A stretch of DNA of 64,000 bases from Thioclava marina (GTDB lineage: Bacteria; Pseudomonadota; Alphaproteobacteria; Rhodobacterales; Rhodobacteraceae): the NCBI RefSeq assembly GCF_002020135.1, contig NZ_MPZS01000002.1, positions 310,001 to 374,000 on the forward strand, given 5' to 3'. The notes beneath the pieces were generated by a model, which saw only the letters and a list, made by a program, of their open reading frames with translations, searched no databases and was not told the DNA's origin. Below are positions 8,881 to 16,756 of this stretch, one piece after another. Made by a program: the position numbers and the translations under genes. The first letter of the stretch is position 1; every line of letters begins with the position of its first letter.

Positions 8881-11800
8881 ATGACTAGTGTTACATTGGA
8901 TCTTGAGCTAGACGGAACGGCAGAAAGCAATATTCAGGATATTATTGACGATCTAGCGACTGTTAGCAGCTATCAAGGCGATGATGTCAGCAGTGCTGCT
9001 AGCGACTCAACCTTTATGAGTGCAGCTCGCGCACTTCTTGGCGATGTTGAGGGAGTTAGGCTTACTGCGTATGATGACACGAATGGGTTACGTACAATAG
9101 GTGTCGGCTATAATATGGATCAGTATGGTGAAGTTATTACTGGTGGCACGCCAACCGATTTCCAGACCAACAATCCGAGCCTTTCTTCTGTTCTGGCAAA
9201 TGCTGGCATCTCACTTGCCAATCAGGAAGATGTTTATCTCGGAAACCTTTCAATCTCTCAGAGCCAGAGCGATGCGCTTACGGACTTGGCTATCACATCA
9301 AGGCTTGCCGATATGGAACTTGTCTTTCAGGGGGCGCCTGACCTGTCCGGTACCTACCTTAGCCCCAACGAGTTGCTCACAAGTTTAAGTCTTTATTATA
9401 ATCTTCCTGACCTTCTCGGACAAAATCTGAGAACGGCCTTCCTCAATAATGATGCAAATGGAGCGCTAACTGAGGTGCTTGAGGAATCAAATGCTCTCTA
9501 CAGTGCCGGAGACCCTAAGGCCGCCGTTGCGGGCGTCGCGAATAGAAGACTGAAAGAAGGCGCGATCTTAGCGGGTGATACGTCCGTAATGCCTTCTGAT
9601 CATGAATATATGGATATTCTCGAAGCCGTTCACAAGCGTTGGTCAAATGGCGATGATCCTAATAGTAGCTCCGGTGCGGTGGACCCGTCTACAGACACCC
9701 TATCTATTAATGTCCCAGACTTTGATTCAACATTCGCGAGCGAACATCCGGGTTTGCTTGCGTATCTCAATTACCTAAACAGCCTAGAAAATGTTGAGGT
9801 AAATTCCCCGTTCGATTGGGATTTGTACGATGAACCGCCCGTCCAAGGTGTTAAGCCTCAGTCTGGAGACGAAGATGCGAACGGAGATGGTGGTGATAGC
9901 GACGATGATGACGATATTCAAGACGGTCTATCACATTTGGACGCTGGAGGTGGCGACGACGATGGTTCTAGCACTGGTGGCTATGCGGACGATGTGAAAT
10001 CGAATTTCGACGATGGCAGCAATAGTTCCAGCCCGCTTGTTCTCGATCTTGATGGAGATGGCGTGGAACTCGTATCGCTACAAAGCGCCGGAGCGGTATA
10101 TTGGGACATTGATGTTGATGGTTTTGCGGAGGCTTCTGGGTGGGTTGGCTCAGATGACGGCCTCTTGGCCATAGACCTAAATAACGATGGGATCATCAAT
10201 GACTCCGCCGAGTTGTTTGGAAACCAGACAGGGTATGAAAACGGATTTCTAGCTCTTTCTGCTTATGACTCAAACGATGATGGCGTCATAGATTTATCTG
10301 ACTCGGCCTGGGATAACCTCATAGTCTGGAGAGATGCGAACTCAAACGGTTATTCGGAGGACACAGAGCTTCACTCGATGAGCGATCTTTTAATCACCAG
10401 TATTGATTTGGGATACAGCAATGTAGCCACTACTATCGCGGGCAACGATGTGTTGCAGGAAAGTACGTTCACAATCAATGGAAATGTTAATGATGTTGTG
10501 GATGCATACTTTAAATATAGTGATCTGAACTCTGTGTATGATCAGAGTTTCGAATTAAATCCGGACACTATCGGGCTAAGTAATCTGAGAGGATATGGAA
10601 TTATTTCAGTTATGCAAGTCGCTATGTCACTCGACAACACTGGTACGGGGAACCTTCTTGACCTTGTCTCGGACTTGAACGACACATCCTTCGCCAATCT
10701 GTTTGACGAAACCAACGACATCCGCACAGACATTCGGGACATCATGTTCCGTTGGGCGGGCGTTGACGGCGTGCCGCCGACCTCGCGCGGGGTGAATGTC
10801 GATGCGCAGGAACTGGAGTTCCTGGAGAAGATGATGGGGCAGGATTTCGTACAAGTCCACGCGGGCGGCGCGACAAACCCTGGTCCGTATGCGGCGACAC
10901 TCATCGATGAAGCGTTCGAGATCGCCTATAACAACATCTATGCCCGCCTCGTGACGCAGGTTGCGGGTGGACAGCTTTTTGACGGCGACTTCCACTACGA
11001 TGTGGCGAGCGACAGTTTCAGCGGGATTACGGGCATCGACAGCACGGCGCTTTCGAGCCTTGAGACCGAAGCGACGGCGCTTTCTACGACAGGCGAGAAA
11101 ACGATCTTCTGGGGCAATGTGATCCGCATGGTGGAATTCGCCATCGGGACGAGCAACCTTTCAACAGGCGATCAAACCGCGCTCGATGATGCGATTACGA
11201 ACAGCGATGCCAGCCTCGATCTTTCTACGATAGTCGGGAATCTGGATTTTGTCGCGCCCGCTGGCTCGACCTATAACGGCACGAGCGGTGATGATACGCT
11301 GACGGGCGGTACGGGCTATGACACGCTGAACGGCGATACCGGCAACGATACCCTCTATGGCAATGACGGGAACGATACCCTGAACGGCAATGGCGGTGAT
11401 GATGCGCTCTATGGCGGAAACGGCAGTGATTACCTGCTTGGTGGTGGCGGCAATGACACCTACCACTACGATCTCAGCACAGGATGGGACATCATCAAGG
11501 AAAGCGGCATAGGCACAGGCAACGATGCCGACGAGATTGTGTTCGGTAGCGGGATCGACAGCGGCGATCTGACCCTGACGCGCTACAACAGCAACGGGCT
11601 GGTCATCGATATCGATACAGGCACGCAGACGGGGCAGATTTTCATCGAGGACCAGTTCAAGGGCAATGGCCATGTCGAAACGATCCGCTTTTCCGACAAC
11701 AGCACCATCGATCTCGATAGCCAGGACTGGACGACCTACGGCACGACGGGCAATGACACGATCTACGGTGTTCACATCGGTTCGGGCGGTACGGGTATCG

Positions 11801-13743
11801 ACACGATCTATGGCGGTGCAGGCAATGACTATATCAACGGGGCCGCGATCAACACGAACGACTCAACCGCTGACACGCTCTACGGCGAGGCAGGCAACGA
11901 CACCATCTACGGCGAGTATGGCGATGATGTGCTCTACGGCGGCGATGGCGACGACTATCTGCACGGCGGTGGTGATGATGATGTGCTCTATGACGGCGCA
12001 GGTGATGATACTCTGATTGGCGGCGGTGGAGTCGATGACTTCCACTATCAGAGCGGCCACACGACGGTCAGCGGCAATGCCAGCAGCACGATCTATCTCG
12101 ATGCGGCCTATGACGGGGTGACGCCGGATTACTACCGCATCGGCAATGACCTTCAAATCTACTTCACGGCGGCAAACACGCTGACGGTTGTTAATATGTT
12201 CAACGGCAGCCAGATCACCGCTCTGGTCTATGACAACACGACGACGGTCGATTTGAGTGCTGTTACTTACGTCCAGCAGGGCACGAGCGGTAACGATACC
12301 CTGAGCGGTACGGGCGGGGATGACCTTCTCTATGGCTATGAAGGCAATGATACGCTCGGTTCGAGCAGCGGTAACAACTACGGCGATGACACGCTTTATG
12401 GCGGAGCTGGCAATGACACGCTCCATGGCGGTCAGGATAATGACTATCTGGATGGTGGCGCCGGTGACGACATCATGAACGGTAGCTATGGCAACGATCA
12501 CTACGTTTATGTCAGCGGCCACGATACGATCAACGAATACAGCACGGGAACGGATGTACTTGAGATCGACAATAGCTGGACCGTCGATGATCTTTCTTTC
12601 GCCCGCTACAGCACAGCAACGAACGATCTCGTGATTACGGTCGGCACGACGGGCGTGAACTCGATCACCATCGACAACATGTTCTACGGGAACAGGCAGA
12701 TCGAAACGGTGAGCCTCGATGACGGGAACACAACGATTGATCTGACCTCGATGGACTACGTAACCTATGGAACGTCAGGGAACGACACGTTTGGCGGGAT
12801 CACCAACAGCAATATCAGTGGCGGGACTGTCAGCGACACGCTCTACGGGCTTGCCGGAAACGATACGCTGAGCGGCCAGGGTGGAGCGGACACGCTCATT
12901 GGCGGTGACGGCAATGATGTTCTGAAGGGCCAGGGTGGCGACGACCTCTACATCTATGATGGTGGCCTCGATGAGTTGCGCGACGGCAACTACACCAGCA
13001 ACGATACACTCTGGATTACGGGCGGTGTTGTGGTCGATGAGATCAGCATTGCCAACACAGGGACGTACAACGCGACCATCACGGTCAACTCCGGTACGGA
13101 TGAAGTCTTCCTTTATCACCAGCGCTACACGACGACATCCTACGACCATATCGAAAACCTGCGCTTCGACGATGGGTTCGAAACCGACCAGCTTGAGAGC
13201 TACAATGGCTGGATGTGGGGAACGACTGGCAATGACAGCACGTCCGGCAATAGCAGCGACAACGTGATCATCGGCGATGCCGGAAACGACACTATCGACG
13301 CTGGCGCCGGTGCGGATGATGTTCATGGTGGTGCGGGAACCGATACCATCCACGGCGATGACGGAAATGACTTCCTGCACGGTGGCGTTGGTGACGATAC
13401 GATCTATGGCGATGACGGCCTCGATGTGCTCTGGGGCGGCAGCGGTAGCGATACGTTCAGTTTCGACGCAACGACCGCCTACAACAACACCGACCAGATT
13501 GCCGACTTCAGCGCGAGCGAAGGCGATGTCATCGACATTTCCGATTTGCTCTCGGCCTACGATCCCATGACCGACGTGCTGACCGATTTTGTTCAGATCA
13601 CCGACAACGGAACCGACAGCACACTTTCCGTCGATGCCAATGGTGGCGGGGACAGCTTCTCCGCCGTGGCGACCATCCTCGGCGTCACAGGCATCACCGA
13701 CGAGGCGGCCTTGGTCACGAGCGGTAATCTGGCTGTAGCTTGA
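8881..13743 (+). CDS. RTX protein with N-terminal T4-type lysozyme domain
   Basis: 1620-aa predicted type I-secreted protein with no Sec signal. Residues about 45-235 form a GH24-like lysozyme domain: E57, D66 and T72 have the same spacing as T4 lysozyme E11/D20/T26 within E-G-V-R-L-T-A-Y-D-D-T. An acidic linker (about 300-380) follows, then a Ca-binding D-x-D-x-D-G block typical of Frp-like proteins (about 383-540). Five clusters of G-G-x-G-x-D-x-L nonapeptides follow (about 798-870, 955-1050, 1138-1210, 1298-1360, 1445-1530), with hemolysin-related spacer modules between them. The C-terminus has the usual acidic/hydrophobic secretion tail. It likely degrades peptidoglycan outside the producing cell. 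No type I exporter is encoded in this window beside it. Confidence 0.88.
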   Translation: MTSVTLDLELDGTAESNIQDIIDDLATVSSYQGDDVSSAASDSTFMSAARALLGDVEGVRLTAYDDTNGLRTIGVGYNMDQYGEVITGGTPTDFQTNNPSLSSVLANAGISLANQEDVYLGNLSISQSQSDALTDLAITSRLADMELVFQGAPDLSGTYLSPNELLTSLSLYYNLPDLLGQNLRTAFLNNDANGALTEVLEESNALYSAGDPKAAVAGVANRRLKEGAILAGDTSVMPSDHEYMDILEAVHKRWSNGDDPNSSSGAVDPSTDTLSINVPDFDSTFASEHPGLLAYLNYLNSLENVEVNSPFDWDLYDEPPVQGVKPQSGDEDANGDGGDSDDDDDIQDGLSHLDAGGGDDDGSSTGGYADDVKSNFDDGSNSSSPLVLDLDGDGVELVSLQSAGAVYWDIDVDGFAEASGWVGSDDGLLAIDLNNDGIINDSAELFGNQTGYENGFLALSAYDSNDDGVIDLSDSAWDNLIVWRDANSNGYSEDTELHSMSDLLITSIDLGYSNVATTIAGNDVLQESTFTINGNVNDVVDAYFKYSDLNSVYDQSFELNPDTIGLSNLRGYGIISVMQVAMSLDNTGTGNLLDLVSDLNDTSFANLFDETNDIRTDIRDIMFRWAGVDGVPPTSRGVNVDAQELEFLEKMMGQDFVQVHAGGATNPGPYAATLIDEAFEIAYNNIYARLVTQVAGGQLFDGDFHYDVASDSFSGITGIDSTALSSLETEATALSTTGEKTIFWGNVIRMVEFAIGTSNLSTGDQTALDDAITNSDASLDLSTIVGNLDFVAPAGSTYNGTSGDDTLTGGTGYDTLNGDTGNDTLYGNDGNDTLNGNGGDDALYGGNGSDYLLGGGGNDTYHYDLSTGWDIIKESGIGTGNDADEIVFGSGIDSGDLTLTRYNSNGLVIDIDTGTQTGQIFIEDQFKGNGHVETIRFSDNSTIDLDSQDWTTYGTTGNDTIYGVHIGSGGTGIDTIYGGAGNDYINGAAINTNDSTADTLYGEAGNDTIYGEYGDDVLYGGDGDDYLHGGGDDDVLYDGAGDDTLIGGGGVDDFHYQSGHTTVSGNASSTIYLDAAYDGVTPDYYRIGNDLQIYFTAANTLTVVNMFNGSQITALVYDNTTTVDLSAVTYVQQGTSGNDTLSGTGGDDLLYGYEGNDTLGSSSGNNYGDDTLYGGAGNDTLHGGQDNDYLDGGAGDDIMNGSYGNDHYVYVSGHDTINEYSTGTDVLEIDNSWTVDDLSFARYSTATNDLVITVGTTGVNSITIDNMFYGNRQIETVSLDDGNTTIDLTSMDYVTYGTSGNDTFGGITNSNISGGTVSDTLYGLAGNDTLSGQGGADTLIGGDGNDVLKGQGGDDLYIYDGGLDELRDGNYTSNDTLWITGGVVVDEISIANTGTYNATITVNSGTDEVFLYHQRYTTTSYDHIENLRFDDGFETDQLESYNGWMWGTTGNDSTSGNSSDNVIIGDAGNDTIDAGAGADDVHGGAGTDTIHGDDGNDFLHGGVGDDTIYGDDGLDVLWGGSGSDTFSFDATTAYNNTDQIADFSASEGDVIDISDLLSAYDPMTDVLTDFVQITDNGTDSTLSVDANGGGDSFSAVATILGVTGITDEAALVTSGNLAVA

Positions 13744-13843
13744 TCGTAGAGATGGTCTTCGCCTAAGGTGTTCGAAGGGCTCCTCTTAGGTGTGCGCTCC
13801 GAAATACCTGACAGGACACGCAAATCGGGGTTAAGACTGCCTG

Positions 13844-13875
13844 CAAGATGTGTGTTGTACTACAACACCATCTTG
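13844..13875. repeat. Near-perfect 32-bp inverted repeat after RTX gene
   Basis: CAAGATG-T-GTGTTGTA, C, TACAACAC-CATCTTG: 15 complementary positions with one bulged T and a single-base centre. It lies 100 bp after the RTX stop. There is no T-run, so it could be an operator, a recombination site or an mRNA 3' stabiliser rather than a simple terminator. Confidence 0.6.
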
Positions 13876-13899
13876 GCAAGGGGGCTCGCTGCGCGCCCC

Positions 13900-14402
13900 C
13901 GTTGCATCCCCCAGGCCGTGGCTCTTCCAGGGCATTGAACCCGTTCCAGAGCCAGAAGATCGTATCGCCGATCAACCACTCGCAGGGATTGGAGAAGTGC
14001 CTCTCCACCTGCACCGAACCATGCACGAACGTCTGGCCGTCCGATCACCAATCAGGGGAGCGTTCCTGCTCCCACCGATACCCCCATGACCATTTCATGG
14101 AGACGACTTCATCGAGACCAGGAAGGGAGCTTTCGCGCTACCCTTTCCTTGGAACCATCCCATCGAGCAGGAGCCTTCGTGCCCCTTGCATCCCTGACCA
14201 ACCCTGCGCGGATTGGATGCCGCCATCTTGTCGAAGATGGATCACGATCAGGAGGCCAATCGCGGCCCCCTTGAACCCGGCTCGTCAGGCTCGGAGAAGT
14301 CAATCTCCACCAACACCGAACCATGCACAAACTGACGCCCGTTCGATCCTCGCCACGCCATGTAGGCCATGTCATCGAGACGACCTCATCGGGACCAATC
14401 TC
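13900..14402 (-). pseudogene. Two degenerate tandem copies of an unknown gene
   Basis: Two imperfect copies about 300 bp apart (13991-14053 plus 14095-14119; 14293-14351 plus 14371-14395). On the minus strand both can be read as D-E-V-V-S-M-(K/T)-W followed by Q-(T/F)-F-V-H-G-S-V-x-V-E-x-x-F-S. One copy is interrupted by an in-frame TGA, the other by a frameshift. They appear to be decayed duplicates of one small gene. The rest of 13744-14451 shows no gene. Confidence 0.4.
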
Positions 14403-14451
14403 GCTCAGTTTGGACGCGCGCGGCTTGCCGCCGCTTCAGGATGAGTTTGGT

Positions 14452-15642
14452 CTAAGCAAACATGGAATCGCGTTCGCTGGATACCTGTTCCAGTGCAGCT
14501 CGAATGATATCGACAGCTTTCACCAATTCTTCTTCAGTCGAACTTCTGCCCACGCTCAACCTGATCGACGCACCCGCCTCTTCATCAGTTAGACCGATGG
14601 CCCGAAGAACGTGCGACGGCTCGGGAATACCGCTTGTGCACGCCGATCCTGTAGAAGCTGCGAGATTTGGTTGGATGCGGCCCAAGAGGTCGGCTGCGAC
14701 AATGCCACGAAATCCGATATTGATGTTGCCTGGATGTCGGTGTTCAGGGTTCTTCGGACCATTTATCCAAGAGGGATAGGGCAGCTCCCTCAGCCGCTCA
14801 AGGAGGAAGTCCCTGCGTTGTGCCAACGCCTCCCTTTCGCCCATGGCATGCTCACCAGAGGCGAGCCTCGCAGCACATCCCAACCCAACACACAGAGCTG
14901 TGGGCAGCGTGCCGGACCGAAGCCCATTTTGCTGTCCTCCTCCATACACGAGCGGCTCGATCCTACCCTGTAGCTCGCGCTTTGCGAATAGAGCGCCGAC
15001 ACCCATTGGCCCGTACATTTTGTGAGCTGACAGACTCAATAGGTCCACGACGTCGGCAAATCTTGACATGTCCATGGCGCAGGGCGCTTGTGCTGCGTCA
15101 CAATGTAGTAGGCTGCCAGACTGGGAGACCATTCGCGCAATTTCGGTAATGTCCTGTAGTGTTCCGATCTCATTGTTGGCTGCCATGACCGAAATGAGAA
15201 GCACATCCTCATTGAGCTCGGAACGCAACATGTCCAGATCAAGCCGCCCTTCAGAATCGACAGACAAATGGGTCACTGTGAAGCCCAGTTGCCGTTCAAG
15301 TACGCGACCAACTTCCAAGACGCATTTGTGTTCCGTCGAGCTCATGAGAATGCGCTTTCGCGCGCCGCCGACCGCACGCCTAGCGACACCCAACAACGCC
15401 AAGTTGTTGGCCTCGGTTGCGCCTGATGTGAAGACAATCTCATCGGCGTCCGCACCAATCATCGCGGCCACATCTTCGGCTGCGCCCTCGACGGCTTTGG
15501 CAGCTCGCCAGCCTGCTGCGTGATCGGAAGAATGTGGGTTCCCAAAGCTTTCGCCGAAATATGGGCGCATAGCCTCAAAAACCTGCGAATCGAGCGGTGT
15601 CGTCGCCTGGTGATCCAGATATATGGTCTTCGATTTTTTCAC
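14452..15642 (-). CDS. sspA: Cysteine desulfurase, SspA/DndA-like
   Basis: PLP enzyme that takes sulfur from L-cysteine as a persulfide. Its 396 residues carry T-S-G-A-T-E-A-N-N, the PLP lysine K208 in S-A-H-K-M-Y-G-P, and the catalytic loop S-T-G-S-A-C-T-S-G with Cys335. It begins with GTG at 15642. It is divergent from the DUF4007 operon with 154 bp between them, the position expected of the sulfur donor for DNA phosphorothioation. It could instead be a general IscS/NifS paralog; the neighbours make SspA the better reading. Confidence 0.85.
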   Translation of the reverse strand: MKKSKTIYLDHQATTPLDSQVFEAMRPYFGESFGNPHSSDHAAGWRAAKAVEGAAEDVAAMIGADADEIVFTSGATEANNLALLGVARRAVGGARKRILMSSTEHKCVLEVGRVLERQLGFTVTHLSVDSEGRLDLDMLRSELNEDVLLISVMAANNEIGTLQDITEIARMVSQSGSLLHCDAAQAPCAMDMSRFADVVDLLSLSAHKMYGPMGVGALFAKRELQGRIEPLVYGGGQQNGLRSGTLPTALCVGLGCAARLASGEHAMGEREALAQRRDFLLERLRELPYPSWINGPKNPEHRHPGNINIGFRGIVAADLLGRIQPNLAASTGSACTSGIPEPSHVLRAIGLTDEEAGASIRLSVGRSSTEEELVKAVDIIRAALEQVSSERDSMFA

Positions 15643-15709
15643 TTAAATGCCAATCTCTTAGCCAGTTATTAACCTCGCAAACTAGCGCTCAGCGCGGCTC
15701 GCGGGCTTT

Positions 15710-15726
15710 CTGGAGGATATCTCCAG
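15710..15726. promoter_or_regulatory. Inverted repeat in the sspA-sspB divergent promoter region
   Basis: CTGGAG-GATAT-CTCCAG, 6-bp arms with a 5-bp centre, between the two divergent starts and just upstream of the proposed sspB promoter. Candidate operator. Confidence 0.35.
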
Positions 15727-15734
15727 GAATGAGT

Positions 15735-15763
15735 TTGACCCTACCATATTTTGTGGGGTAAAG
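15735..15763 (+). promoter_or_regulatory. Candidate promoter of the sspBCD operon
   Basis: TTGACC, 17-bp spacer, GTAAAG, ending 33 bp before the DUF4007 ATG. The -35 is good and the -10 poor, which would suit an activated or weak promoter. Confidence 0.4.
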
Positions 15764-15796
15764 TCGAGCTGGATCAATTATCCAGGACGAGACGCG

Positions 15797-16756
15797 ATGC
15801 CACGAGGACCTATTTTTCAAGACACATACAAGCCCCAATTTTCCGGACACGAGACCTTTCCGCTGCGCTACGGATGGCTGAAGAAGGCCTACGATGCCGT
15901 CTCGGAACGTGCAGGTGACCCTGACAGTAAGGCAGCATTCACTCGCGACGATGCAATCGCCCGATTCGGGGTGGGCAAAAATATGGTGTCTTCGATGCGT
16001 CATTGGGCCACTTGCTGTGGGGTCATCGCGGACGGAGAGGGCGCGAACGAACTCGCCACAACAGAGCTAGGCGACCGCATCTTTGGGCGGTCTGGATTCG
16101 ACCCCTACATGGAGCACCCCACAAGCCTTTGGCTTGTTCATTGGCATCTCGCGGGGCATCCCGAGAAAACAACATGGTATTGGAGTTTCAACAATTTTCC
16201 TGGAGTAACATTTGAGCGGGAAAGGCTTGTTCGAGCTCTTGAAAAGGTTGCCAAAGATCGTGCTTGGCCGCGGGTTTCTGCGACTACGATTAGGCGCGAT
16301 GTGGAGTGTTTCCTCCGCACCTATGTGGCTAAACGCCCATCTGCGAACGCTTCACCTGAGGACACGTTAGAGTCTCCCCTATCGGAGTTGGGCCTAATCA
16401 AGGCTCTGGGCAAGCGAGATGGATTCCGATTTGTTCGTGGGCCAAAATCCACTTTGGGAAGGGGGGTATTTCTTTATGCCCTGATCGATTTCTGGAAGTA
16501 CTACACAACTGCGAAAACCTTGTCTTTTGAGGCCATTGCGCACGAACCGGGGTCGCCTGGGCGCGTGTTCCTCCTCGATGAAAATGACATCGCCGATCGA
16601 TTGCTTGACCTTGAGGAATTCACTGAGGGCGCTTTCCGTTGGTCCGAGACCGCTGGCCTCAAACAAGTGTTGCGCGATGTTCCTCTGGATGGTGATTTCG
16701 CGCTCAAATACGCCGCCTTCGACTATAAACCCAAGAAAACGAAAGAGGCGGCGTGA
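15797..16756 (+). CDS. sspB: DUF4007 family protein, SspB-like (phosphorothioation nickase)
   Basis: 319-aa protein that opens with the hallmark F-S-G-H-E-T-F-P-L-R-Y-G-W-L-K-K, the conserved start of DUF4007. It is followed by the G-V-G-K-N-M-V-x-S-M-R-H-W-A block that resembles a winged helix. In characterised Ssp systems the DUF4007 protein is the DNA nickase that opens one strand for sulfur insertion; that role is family knowledge, not shown here. It is first in a seven-kilobase operon, and its TGA overlaps the next ATG (TGATG). Confidence 0.85.
   Translation: MPRGPIFQDTYKPQFSGHETFPLRYGWLKKAYDAVSERAGDPDSKAAFTRDDAIARFGVGKNMVSSMRHWATCCGVIADGEGANELATTELGDRIFGRSGFDPYMEHPTSLWLVHWHLAGHPEKTTWYWSFNNFPGVTFERERLVRALEKVAKDRAWPRVSATTIRRDVECFLRTYVAKRPSANASPEDTLESPLSELGLIKALGKRDGFRFVRGPKSTLGRGVFLYALIDFWKYYTTAKTLSFEAIAHEPGSPGRVFLLDENDIADRLLDLEEFTEGAFRWSETAGLKQVLRDVPLDGDFALKYAAFDYKPKKTKEAA

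Noticed and set aside
11161-13380. Val/Ile/Ala-rich minus-strand frames across the RTX repeats
   Set aside because: They are the reverse reading of GGxGxDxL repeats and carry no independent signal.
11270-13470. Repeat array as CRISPR or tandem DNA repeat
   Set aside because: Units are degenerate and keep the nonapeptide reading frame; it is protein-level RTX repetition, and no cas genes are present.
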